Part shown: positions 25,622 through 33,478 of the stretch, in pieces | How the letters are laid out: every line of letters starts with the position of its first letter | Position numbering within the stretch: the first letter of the stretch is position 1 | Assembly: GCA_031553225.1 (NCBI GenBank) | Contig: JAVBLU010000020.1 | Coordinates: forward strand, 62,001 to 126,000 | Direction of reading: 5' to 3' | Length of the DNA: 64,000 bases | Source: JAVBLU01 sp031553225 | GTDB lineage: Bacteria > Bacillota > Clostridia > Christensenellales > UBA1750 | The notes under the pieces: generated by a model | What the model was told of the DNA's origin: nothing | What the model saw: the letters and a program-made list of their open reading frames with translations, nothing else | Database searches by the model: none | Position numbers and translations under genes: made by a program

Positions 25622-27853
25622 TTACAGCAAGCTTTCTGGCGCGACGCCTTTGGGCACAAGCAGGTAGCGGCCGCCGGGTGCGGTAGGCAGCTGGAAGCGC
25701 TGGCCCGTCAGCGCGGCGGACAGGCGGAGAAAGCCGTCTCCTTCCTCATACATGTCGGCAGGGCCGCCAAATGGGTTTTCCATGCACAGGGGCAGGCCCT
25801 TCTCGCTGAGCACGCGCACGAAGAGTACCTTCTCGCCGTCGAACGCGGAGGAGGCCAGGTAAGCTCCGTAGCAGCGCAGAGTGTCAAAGCGCGCGGCGTG
25901 GCCCCGGGGCCATACGGGGAAGAAACGCAGCGTGCCGTCGTAGCTTTGCAGCATCATTTCGTTGATGGTGGAGGGAATCCCGCTGGAGTCCTCAATGCCC
26001 CCGCCGCCGTGCCAGATCACGCCGTTTGCAAACCCGTGCAATTCGCATTGCTCGCGCATCTTGTTCAGGATGGTCTGCGGATCGTATCCAAGGCGGGCCG
26101 CCGTTGGGTAGTACGAGTTGAAGCAGTTGTAGTCGTCCCAGGCCGCGTGCGCCTCAAAGGTATCCAGAGCGCGCCGCCGCACCTCCTCGGGCGAGGAAAG
26201 CCCGATCTGGTTGGCAGGGTAAACAATCCACATGCCCACGCCGCCGCGGCCCCACCATTGCTTGCCGCCGGACTCGGTATAGGCGTACACGCTTTTGCCG
26301 TTCACCTCGCAGGTGGGCAGCTCGCTTAGGTGCGCTAGGATGTGCCGCCATTTCTCTGCGCGCGGCTCGTCCATATCGCAGTACTGTATGATACGCAGCA
26401 TGCTGGTGAAGAAATTGCGCAAAAGCGCCAACGTCAACCCCGAGTTCTTGCAGTTTGTGCTGGTAATTTCCTCGTGCGGGCAGTCGTTGAGCACGACATA
26501 GCGGCCATTTTCCCATACGAGGTAATCCTCCCAAAAATCCGCTACCTCGGACAGGAAGGGCCATACACGCTCTGCGTACGCCTTGTCGTAGGTGATGAAG
26601 AAGCGGATGAACAGGTTGACGCAGCAGTGCAGGGCGTTTGCCTTCTGCGTGTGGAAGAGTGTGGAACAGATCGTGCCCCAGGGTCCAAGTTCTACGGGCA
26701 GGTATACGCCGCGCACGTTCAGGTGTTCGCGTGCGAACATCCGTCCCAAAGGGATGATGTCCAGAAGCGTGTCCGGGTAGGAATCCGCAATGTCGTGGCG
26801 GTTGGAGGAATATAGCGCGTAGAAGGGCGACTCGTAGTTGTAGTTCAGGGTGTAGGAACCCGTCCAGTTCGGCCGGTCCACCGTGTTCCAGTGGCCGTTC
26901 AGGCCGGGAATGGGCTTACCGGTGCGCGTGCACGAGCCGATGACATAGTGGCCGGCGTAGTAGTATTTTTCCAGAGTTTCGTCCTGAAACTGCACGAGCG
27001 AGCGGCCCCAGAAATCCTCCCACCAGGCGCAGTGCGAGGCAAACAAGCGCTGCACGCCCGTTTCGTCCAGGGCTTTTACTGTCTCAAGCGCCGCCAGCTG
27101 GTAGCGGGGGGTGTCCAGGTCACTGAGCGCGCAGGCGACGAACGTAGCCGTTTGGCCGCGCTCGATGCGCAGCTGAACGCTCTGCAGGAAGTGCGGCCGG
27201 TTCTCCACGGCCTGCACCGCCGTGCCAAACGCGCGCGCGCCAACCATAACGATGCGGCGGCCGGGAACGTTCTGGCTGTTTGCCGCGTAGCGGAACCACA
27301 GCGCGTCGTCCTGAAGGCCGCAATCGTAGGCGAACACCTCTGACTGCTTCGTTTCGCCCGCGTTCAGGTGCAGCTTAACCAGCAGCGGATCGGCGCCGTC
27401 CCATGTGACGCGCGTGACGATTACGTTGGCCGTGGCGCACACGAAGGAGTGGTACACCGCCGTTCCGAGGCCAGCTTTGTGAAAGGTGCCTGTAACGCAC
27501 GCGCGCAGCAGGTCCTGTTCCTGGCGGTAGCTTGCGCCCTGAAGCTGCGGGCTGAGCAGCTCAACCTGGCCGAGCACGCGCACGTTCGTACCTGTGCGGC
27601 GGCCCAGCTGATGTAGCAGCCTGTCGCGGCGCTGCTCGTCCGTTTCGCCCACGTGCGCCTGCATCCAGAAATCGCTCTTGCCCAGGTAGAAGACTTGCTC
27701 GTCCGCCCCGCCGGCAATGGCCACGCCGATATCGCCATTGCCCAAAATGGGGGCGTCGGGAATTTGGCGGCCGGGTATTCGTACGGGCGGCTTGTCCATC
27801 ACAAAGCTGTGGCGCCCCACCACTTTGTGTACGTCGGCCTTTGATGCAAACAC
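25622..27853 (-). CDS. GH95-like alpha/alpha-barrel glycosidase
   Basis: A 743-residue six-hairpin glycosidase. The N-terminal beta-domain opens with ILGNGDIGVAIAGG and YLGKSDFW, the signature entry of GH95/GH65-type enzymes. The (alpha/alpha)6 barrel follows, with NWTGSYTLNYNYESPFYAL (about 355-375) at the position of the NxNxQMNYW motif of classic GH95. The downstream GGGGIEDSSGIPSTINEMMLQS region is also typical. No signal peptide, so it should be cytoplasmic. GTG 27853 is chosen: GGAGG is eight bases upstream, and the promoter -10 box overlaps any earlier start. The substrate could be an alpha-L-fucoside or alpha-L-galactoside, or something else within this divergent subgroup. Confidence 0.75.
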   Translation of the reverse strand: MFASKADVHKVVGRHSFVMDKPPVRIPGRQIPDAPILGNGDIGVAIAGGADEQVFYLGKSDFWMQAHVGETDEQRRDRLLHQLGRRTGTNVRVLGQVELLSPQLQGASYRQEQDLLRACVTGTFHKAGLGTAVYHSFVCATANVIVTRVTWDGADPLLVKLHLNAGETKQSEVFAYDCGLQDDALWFRYAANSQNVPGRRIVMVGARAFGTAVQAVENRPHFLQSVQLRIERGQTATFVACALSDLDTPRYQLAALETVKALDETGVQRLFASHCAWWEDFWGRSLVQFQDETLEKYYYAGHYVIGSCTRTGKPIPGLNGHWNTVDRPNWTGSYTLNYNYESPFYALYSSNRHDIADSYPDTLLDIIPLGRMFAREHLNVRGVYLPVELGPWGTICSTLFHTQKANALHCCVNLFIRFFITYDKAYAERVWPFLSEVADFWEDYLVWENGRYVVLNDCPHEEITSTNCKNSGLTLALLRNFFTSMLRIIQYCDMDEPRAEKWRHILAHLSELPTCEVNGKSVYAYTESGGKQWWGRGGVGMWIVYPANQIGLSSPEEVRRRALDTFEAHAAWDDYNCFNSYYPTAARLGYDPQTILNKMREQCELHGFANGVIWHGGGGIEDSSGIPSTINEMMLQSYDGTLRFFPVWPRGHAARFDTLRCYGAYLASSAFDGEKVLFVRVLSEKGLPLCMENPFGGPADMYEEGDGFLRLSAALTGQRFQLPTAPGGRYLLVPKGVAPESLL

Positions 27854-27884
27854 GCGCTCCACCTCCAGCGGCAATGATGGATCT

Positions 27885-27913
27885 ATTATACCATTTGCTT
27901 TTAAGGGGAACAA
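27885..27913 (-). promoter_or_regulatory. Promoter of the GH95-like gene
   Basis: On the minus strand TTGTTC, 17-base spacer, TATAAT. It lies back to back with the plus-strand promoter at 27923, so both may share a regulator. Confidence 0.7.
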
Positions 27914-27922
27914 TGCGCGGCG

Positions 27923-27952
27923 TTGTTTTCCTGGGGGCAGGCATGGTAGAAT
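27923..27952 (+). promoter_or_regulatory. Promoter of the oligogalacturonate lyase gene
   Basis: TTGTTT, 18-base spacer, TAGAAT; the start near 27959 is about 16 bases before the GTG start codon. Confidence 0.6.
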
Positions 27953-27974
27953 GGGGCAGAGGAGCGTGGATAAC

Positions 27975-29129
27975 GTGGGAAAAAGGCGCGATTTAGGTGT
28001 CTTGTGGCAGAAGGAGACCGATCCCGCAACCGGCGTTTCCCTGATACGGCTGAGCAGCTATAAGGGACACGCGCATCACCTGTATTTCACCAACCCAGGT
28101 TGGTACGACGGCGGTCGGCGGCTGCTGTTTGCCGCCGACCGGGAGGACGCAACAAATTTGTGCGGCCTGAACCTGCAGACCGGCGAGACCGACCAGCTCA
28201 CTTTCTTCCTGCCGGACGAGCCTGCGCCGGACCTGCTGCACATGTGCGTAAGCGGGGCGCGGCAGGAGGCGGTATTCTGGCGGGGCAAAACGCTGTATGC
28301 GCTTGACCTGCAAAGCCTTGAGGAGCGCCCGCTGTGGACGCTGCCCCATAAGCGCAACACAGGCATGGTGAACGTGACGGCGGACGGACGATACGCCTTG
28401 TTCTGCATGTCCGAGGACCTGTCCGACCGGATTCGCCTGGACCTGCTGCACGGCTATGTCGGCTTTGCGGAGATGTTCGCGGCCAAGCCCTTCTGCCAGA
28501 TCATGCGCATTCCCATGGACGGTTCCGGCAAAGCCGAGGCGATACATGAGGGGCGCGTATGGATGGGCCACCTGAACACCTCGCCCACGCAGGAGGCACA
28601 CGCCACGTTCTGCCATGAAGGGCCGTGGGAGTTGGTGGACAACCGCATGTGGGCACTGCGGACGGATACGGGCGAGACCTGGGCGCTGCGTCCCCGCAAG
28701 GAGGCGGGCGAGCGTATAGGGCACGAGTATTGGTTTGCCGATGGCGAGCGCGTGGGGTACCACGGCGCGGCGGGCGAGCGCTCCTTTTTAGGCAGCGTGC
28801 GCTTTGACGGCGGCGATGAGGTGGAAGGCGCATTCCCGCACCACACCACGCACGTGCATTCCAATGACAAAAGCCTTGCGGTGGGCGACGGCTCGGTGAA
28901 CGGTGATATCATGCTGTGGCGGTGGCTTCAGGGGGCGTACGAAGCGCCGCGCGTGCTGTGCGCGCATCGCTGTTCCATGCACATGCAGGAGCTGCACGTG
29001 CACCCGAGGCTTTCGCCCGACGGACGATATGTGCTTTTCACCAGCGACAAGACGGGCTACGGCTCGCCCTATCTTGCCGAGCTGCCAGGCGATTTGACGG
29101 CGCTGCCCTTTGCGCAGACGCAACAGTGA
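27975..29129 (+). CDS. ogl: Oligogalacturonate lyase (PL22 family)
   Basis: A 384-residue beta-propeller, the normal length of cytoplasmic oligogalacturonate lyases. It carries the family landmarks: GHAHHLYFTNPGW near the start, then HLNTSPTQ, FCHEGPW, GHEYWFADGERVGYHG and THVHSND, the last with His residues expected to bind the Mn cofactor and act in catalysis. It should split unsaturated digalacturonate and short oligogalacturonates to 5-keto-4-deoxyuronate. GTG 27975 is ten bases after GGAG; GTG 27966 is too close. It is divergent from the GH95-like gene and translationally coupled (ATG overlapping TGA) to the methyltransferase-like gene. No kduI or kduD is in the window. Confidence 0.82.
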   Translation: MGKRRDLGVLWQKETDPATGVSLIRLSSYKGHAHHLYFTNPGWYDGGRRLLFAADREDATNLCGLNLQTGETDQLTFFLPDEPAPDLLHMCVSGARQEAVFWRGKTLYALDLQSLEERPLWTLPHKRNTGMVNVTADGRYALFCMSEDLSDRIRLDLLHGYVGFAEMFAAKPFCQIMRIPMDGSGKAEAIHEGRVWMGHLNTSPTQEAHATFCHEGPWELVDNRMWALRTDTGETWALRPRKEAGERIGHEYWFADGERVGYHGAAGERSFLGSVRFDGGDEVEGAFPHHTTHVHSNDKSLAVGDGSVNGDIMLWRWLQGAYEAPRVLCAHRCSMHMQELHVHPRLSPDGRYVLFTSDKTGYGSPYLAELPGDLTALPFAQTQQ

Positions 29130-29698
29130 TGCCCTGGGTGCGCACGGCGCTTGCGCTGATCTTTTACGCGCTGCTCGCCGGGCGGGCGTTCATGCTGCGC
29201 CGCCGAGGGATACGCGCCATCGTGTTTGGCCTAACTGACAAAAGCGATTTTTTGCTGCTGCCCGTTATGCTGTTTTTTACGTATGCGGCGGTCGGCGAAG
29301 CGTTTCGCCTGCCTCTGCCGGGCGTGCTGGGTACGCCTCTTGGCGGCGGCCCGGCGGTTTCTGCCGCAGGCTTAGCGCTTTGCGCTGCAGCGCTGTGCGG
29401 ATTCGCCGTGTCGCTGCGGGCGCTGGGCGACTCCTTCCGCGTAGGGATCGACGTACAGAAGCCGGGCGAGCTTGTCACGTCCGGCCCGTTTGCCATCAGC
29501 CGCAACCCAGTCTACGTATGCTTTGGGCTGTTTTATGCGGGCATGCTGTGCATGAAACCCTGCCTGGCCAACTTACTTGTGCTGCTGTGTTTTTTGCCCG
29601 CTATTCATCGGCAGGTGTTGCGCGAGGAAGCCTTTCTGCGCCAGCGCTACGGGGCGGAATACGCTCGGTACGCCGGCCGCGTGCGGCGGTATTTGTAG
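29129..29698 (+). CDS. Integral-membrane methyltransferase, isoprenylcysteine carboxyl methyltransferase-like
   Basis: A 189-residue protein with four or five hydrophobic helices and the C-terminal signature of the ICMT/phospholipid methyltransferase family: GPFAISRNPVYVCF followed by LREEAFLRQRYGAEYARYAGRVRRYL (conserved Arg, Glu and Tyr contacting S-adenosylmethionine). Family members methylate lipids or small molecules at the membrane. The start ATG overlaps the stop of the lyase gene by one base, so the two are coupled, although no functional link is known. It ends two bases before the convergent DUF1294 gene. Confidence 0.8.
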   Translation: MPWVRTALALIFYALLAGRAFMLRRRGIRAIVFGLTDKSDFLLLPVMLFFTYAAVGEAFRLPLPGVLGTPLGGGPAVSAAGLALCAAALCGFAVSLRALGDSFRVGIDVQKPGELVTSGPFAISRNPVYVCFGLFYAGMLCMKPCLANLLVLLCFLPAIHRQVLREEAFLRQRYGAEYARYAGRVRRYL

Positions 29699-29700
29699 CC

Positions 29701-29985
29701 CTACAAAGAGATGTATGCGCCGGACACGAGCACAAAGAGCATGGCCACGGCCAGCGTGCATACCGCGGCGCAGGGTACGAGCAAGGTAAAGCGTCTGTGC
29801 TTCGTCTTGTGGCGGAAGGCGCGCATGCCAAAGAACGCGCCCACCCCGCCCATCAAAAAAGCGCAGATGAGCAGCGTGCGCTCGGGCACACGCCACGCCT
29901 TGGCGGCCGCCCGGCGCTTATCCGCCCCGAACAGGCAAAACACGTAGATGTTCCAGACGACGACGAGCACGGTTGCCACCGCCAT
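29701..29985 (-). CDS. DUF1294 family small membrane protein
   Basis: A 94-residue protein with an N-terminal helix, the conserved FGADKRRA and RVPERTLL segments, a GGVGAFFGMRAFRHKTKH core and a C-terminal helix, all hallmarks of DUF1294. Its function is unknown. GTG 29997 is an alternative start but abuts AAAGGAA with no spacing; ATG 29985 gives the usual family length. It has its own promoter. Confidence 0.82.
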   Translation of the reverse strand: MAVATVLVVVWNIYVFCLFGADKRRAAAKAWRVPERTLLICAFLMGGVGAFFGMRAFRHKTKHRRFTLLVPCAAVCTLAVAMLFVLVSGAYISL

Positions 29986-30011
29986 TAAAGAAAGCACTTC
30001 CTTTCCCGGCC

Positions 30012-30041
30012 ATTATATCAAAGGCGCGGCCTGCGCGGCAA
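30012..30041 (-). promoter_or_regulatory. Promoter of the DUF1294 gene
   Basis: On the minus strand TTGCCG, 18-base spacer, TATAAT. Confidence 0.6.
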
Positions 30042-30125
30042 CCGCGCGCGGCGTCACATCCACGCCGTCCACACCTGTTTAGGGACCGAAGCGGTTTGCA
30101 TGCGCCGCGAGAAAAGGAGTAGACC

Positions 30126-31316
30126 GTGCTGTACCGGGTGAATGAAAAAAACGGCGACAGACTTTCGGCGTTGGGCTTTGGCTGCATGCGCCTGCCGCGC
30201 AAGGGTGGCGCTATCGATCAGGAGAAGGCCGGCGCGCTCATTCGCGCCGCGGTCGCCGCGGGTGTAAACTATTTTGATACGGCGTACATTTACCCCGGCT
30301 CCGAGGCGGCGCTGGGCGAGGCGCTGCAGCAGGCCGAATTGCGCGAGCAGGTGTTTCTTGCCACGAAGCTGCCTCTGCAGCTGATCCGCACCCGCGAGGA
30401 TATGGACCGCTGCTTGGACAAGCAACTCCAGCGCCTGCGGACCGGATACGTGGATTACTATCTGCTGCACATGTTGGGCAGCGTGGACCTGTGGGAGCGG
30501 CTTCGGACCCTGGGCGTGGAGGAGTGGATCGCCCGGAAGAAAGCCGACGGCGTACTGCGCAACATCGGGTTCTCCTTTCACGGCGGGCGGTACGCTTTCG
30601 AGCGGTTGATCGACGCGTACCCGTGGGACTTTTGCATGATTCAGTACAACTACCTGGACGAACACAACCAGGCCGGGCGCACGGGGCTTGCCTATGCCCG
30701 CAACCGCGGCGTGCCGGTGTTTGTGATGGAGCCGCTGCGCGGCGGTATGCTGGTGAACGGGCTGCCTGCCGCTGCGCGGGACGTGTTTTCCGCGGCTGCG
30801 CCCGGGCGGAGCCTTGCGGAGTGGGGCCTTCGGTGGGTGCTGGATCAGGCAGAGGTGGGCATGCTTCTCTCTGGAATGGGCGATCAGGAGCAGTTGGCCC
30901 AAAACGTGCTTGTGGCGGGGGAGGCCGGCCCTGGGTGCGTGACGGACGCTGAGCGAGTTGCCTACAGCCGCGCCGTGCAGGCCACGAAGACCGCCGTGCG
31001 GGTGTCATGCACGGCCTGCGGTTACTGTATGCCTTGTCCGCACGGGGTGGACATACCAACCTGCTTCTCCTGCTACAACGAATCCTTTAGCGGAGCGCCG
31101 TCGGCGGCCCGGCGGCGGTACTTGATGGCCACGGGGGCCGTGTCGATAAAGCCGACCGGCGCGGCGCGCTGCACGCAGTGCCGCGCGTGCGAGCAGCGCT
31201 GTCCGCAGGGCATCGCCGTCAGCGGCGAGATGCAGGCCGTCGCCCGGCGCATGGAACCGCCTCTGATGCGCGCCGCTCTATCGCTTGCGCGGCGCGTGAT
31301 GCGCGCCCGGCGATAG
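30126..31316 (+). CDS. Aldo/keto reductase with C-terminal 4Fe-4S ferredoxin domain
   Basis: A 396-residue cytoplasmic protein. Residues 1-280 form an aldo/keto reductase barrel: FDTAYIYPGSE carries the catalytic Asp and Tyr, the Lys is in ATKLPL and the His in LLHMLG. Residues about 290-370 hold Cys clusters typical of a bacterial ferredoxin fold (CTACGYCMPCPHGVDIP and CTQCRACEQRCPQGI), enough for two 4Fe-4S clusters. This architecture is common in anaerobes and probably couples an iron-sulfur electron donor to substrate reduction; the substrate is unknown. The start is GTG with AAAAGGAG six bases upstream. It is monocistronic and ends at a strong hairpin. Confidence 0.88.
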   Translation: MLYRVNEKNGDRLSALGFGCMRLPRKGGAIDQEKAGALIRAAVAAGVNYFDTAYIYPGSEAALGEALQQAELREQVFLATKLPLQLIRTREDMDRCLDKQLQRLRTGYVDYYLLHMLGSVDLWERLRTLGVEEWIARKKADGVLRNIGFSFHGGRYAFERLIDAYPWDFCMIQYNYLDEHNQAGRTGLAYARNRGVPVFVMEPLRGGMLVNGLPAAARDVFSAAAPGRSLAEWGLRWVLDQAEVGMLLSGMGDQEQLAQNVLVAGEAGPGCVTDAERVAYSRAVQATKTAVRVSCTACGYCMPCPHGVDIPTCFSCYNESFSGAPSAARRRYLMATGAVSIKPTGAARCTQCRACEQRCPQGIAVSGEMQAVARRMEPPLMRAALSLARRVMRARR

Positions 31317-31337
31317 GCACCTGAACGTCCTCAGGCC

Positions 31338-31371
31338 AAAGGATGCTGGCCCGTGCGGGCCAGCATCCTTT
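31338..31371. terminator. Hairpin between convergent genes
   Basis: A perfect 15-bp stem (AAAGGATGCTGGCCC and its complement) around GTGC. The T-run is short on both strands, but the position between the reductase and the UroD-family gene fits a shared terminator. Confidence 0.7.
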
Positions 31372-31385
31372 GAGGCAATAAGGGC

Positions 31386-32375
31386 TTATGTGAAAGAACG
31401 CACCGTGTCGAGTAGGGCGACGATGTTCTCGTAGGGCACATCGTCCTGTATGTCCTGCGCGGGAGAGGAGATGTACCCGCCGCCTGCGGACAGCAGCTCG
31501 ATCACCGCGCGCGTTTCTTCGGCCACCTGCTGCGGCGTGCCGTAGGGGAGCGTTCGCTGCGTGCTGATGCCGCCCCAGAAGCAAAGCCGCTCGCCATAAA
31601 CGCGTTTGATATCGCCGATGTTCATGCATTCAGGCTGCAGAGGGTTGAGCACGGACACGCCCATGCCGCACAGATCGGGCAAAAGCTCCCAGATATCCCC
31701 GCAGGAGTGGATCCACACCTGCTTGCCAGCTTCGCGGATGACGTCGTACTCGCGCTTTTCCCCTTCATAGATCATGTCCATCCACATGTGGCGGCCGATA
31801 AGCAGGCCGCGCTGCGAGCCCCAGTCCGATCCAAGAAGGATGCCGTCCACGCCCTCTGCCTCCAGGGCGTTCTCCAGCATCACCATGTTTTTGTCCATGA
31901 TGCGCTGAAGCAGCGCCTTCGCGGCCTCGGGCTCTGCGGCCATGTCGGCCAGAAAGTTCTCAAACCCGCGGCTGCTCTGCGCTTTTTCAAAGTGGCTGCC
32001 GTAGATCATCACGAGCACATAGCAGGACAGTTCGTCCCTCAGGCGCAGGGCTTTTTCAAAGTAATCCTCGTAGCTGCCCATGCCGCGCACGCGCTGGGAA
32101 AAGTACAAGCCATCTTCGGCGCGCGAGCGCTCATCCGGTATCCAGGCCCACCAGGGCACGCGCACGCGAATGGCGTGGTTGCCCAGCGCAACCTCCATCA
32201 CCTCGCGCATTTCCAGGCCCTCGCGCTGGATGTACCGGCGCTCGCGCTCGCCCGCGTAGCGCTTGATCAAGTCCTGGCCGTACTTTTCGGCGCAGGCGCG
32301 CGTAAGGGTAACAAGCATGGGCACGCGATCGCTTTCGTGGGCGATGGCGGCCAGGGTCTGCTCCCGTCCGGTCAT
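31386..32375 (-). CDS. Uroporphyrinogen decarboxylase (UroD) family protein, methyltransferase-like (1)
   Basis: A 329-residue TIM barrel of the UroD/MtaA superfamily. WIHSCGDIWEL near residue 240 has the H-x-C pair that binds zinc in the methylcobamide:CoM methyltransferases. Heme-synthesis UroD function is unlikely: there are no heme genes, and four divergent paralogues occur in this window. The family often moves methyl groups to or from corrinoid proteins. It is the last gene of a GH95 fucosidase operon, ten bases after another UroD-family gene, with AGGAGG before the ATG. A role in demethylating O-methyl sugars is speculative. Confidence 0.8.
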   Translation of the reverse strand: MTGREQTLAAIAHESDRVPMLVTLTRACAEKYGQDLIKRYAGERERRYIQREGLEMREVMEVALGNHAIRVRVPWWAWIPDERSRAEDGLYFSQRVRGMGSYEDYFEKALRLRDELSCYVLVMIYGSHFEKAQSSRGFENFLADMAAEPEAAKALLQRIMDKNMVMLENALEAEGVDGILLGSDWGSQRGLLIGRHMWMDMIYEGEKREYDVIREAGKQVWIHSCGDIWELLPDLCGMGVSVLNPLQPECMNIGDIKRVYGERLCFWGGISTQRTLPYGTPQQVAEETRAVIELLSAGGGYISSPAQDIQDDVPYENIVALLDTVRSFT

Positions 32376-32385
32376 AAGCTCCTCC

Positions 32386-33474
32386 TTATCGGTAGGCCAT
32401 CTCGGCGCTTAGGTCCAGATACATCTTGATGCCCTCGGGGCTAACATTCCAGGGAATGTGGTTGCCGATGCACATCATGTACCCGCGGCTCATGCGCGCC
32501 GTATCCACCATGCTTGCGACCATTTGCGCAATGCGCCCGCGGTCGGCCGTGTGCAGGATCCGGTTGTCGCCCTCACCGGCCAGAAAGCAGTCCTGATATT
32601 TGCGGGCGATGGACTTGTAATCCGTGTATGGCTCGCTGATGACGCCCAGCGCACCGCAGGCCATGATGTCGTCCACGGCGGGAGAGACGTTGCCGTCGCC
32701 CATGTAGATCACCCGCTTGCCGGCGGCCTTCAGCATACCCCAATATTCTTCGTAGCGGGGGTATACATAGCGGCGCATCCACTTGGGCGAGCACACCAGG
32801 CCGCGCGTATTGCAGATGTCGTCGTGACAGGTGACGAAGTTGACGGGCAGGCGGGCGATGGCGGCGAACACGCGCCGGTTGATCATGGCGAACTCGTCCA
32901 TAATCCGCTCGAAGCGCGCGTCAAGACAGCACTCAAGGAACAGCTCCCAACCGAAGGTGAGCAGCGGCCACATGAAGGTGGTGTTGTAGAACCCCGCGCT
33001 GACGGCCGAGCCCTCCGGCGCGTTGTCGCCCCATTCGGCGGGATAGCGTTTGCGCATCTGTTGGTAGATCGCCTCCTCGCTGGAGAAGTCGAGCATCTCC
33101 ACAAGGTAGCGCTTGCCGCGGCAGTCCGTATGCTCCAGCGGCGAGTAAGCGAACACATCCTCGGCGCTCTTAAAGAACGCCTCGCCGTGCACCCAAGGCG
33201 CGGTAACGTCGTCGCCCCAGCGCACCACCGGGCGGCGGTTGCCCTGCTCGTCTACGTAGGTGTCCGCAGGGCGTGGTTTGGGCGTGTCCGTGTCGGGGAT
33301 GGACAGACGCAGCATCGGATATAGCTCCGCTAGCCGCTGGCGGCACAGGCGCGGGTGGTCGTAATAGTCGATGCCCGTCAGGTACGTCTCAGCGTCCGGG
33401 TTGGACCAGTGCTCCCAGTGTACGAGCTTGTGGCCGCCCTGGCCCAGAAAGGTGAGATACCGCTCCTCCGCCAT
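32386..33474 (-). CDS. UroD family protein (2), with the zinc motif replaced
   Basis: A 362-residue UroD-superfamily protein. At the position of the HxCG motif it reads VIYMGDGNVSPAVDD, so the His/Cys zinc ligands are absent and acidic residues are present. That argues against standard thiol methyl transfer and for a different chemistry or a regulatory partner of protein 1. The ATG at 33474 has GGAGGG eight bases upstream. It lies four bases after the stop of the GH95 gene. Confidence 0.75.
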   Translation of the reverse strand: MAEERYLTFLGQGGHKLVHWEHWSNPDAETYLTGIDYYDHPRLCRQRLAELYPMLRLSIPDTDTPKPRPADTYVDEQGNRRPVVRWGDDVTAPWVHGEAFFKSAEDVFAYSPLEHTDCRGKRYLVEMLDFSSEEAIYQQMRKRYPAEWGDNAPEGSAVSAGFYNTTFMWPLLTFGWELFLECCLDARFERIMDEFAMINRRVFAAIARLPVNFVTCHDDICNTRGLVCSPKWMRRYVYPRYEEYWGMLKAAGKRVIYMGDGNVSPAVDDIMACGALGVISEPYTDYKSIARKYQDCFLAGEGDNRILHTADRGRIAQMVASMVDTARMSRGYMMCIGNHIPWNVSPEGIKMYLDLSAEMAYR

Positions 33475-33478
33475 GCGC

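Noticed and set aside
31386..32375. Heme-synthesis uroporphyrinogen decarboxylase (hemE)
   Set aside because: The HSCG zinc motif, glycosidase neighbours and lack of heme genes point to the methyltransferase-like branch.
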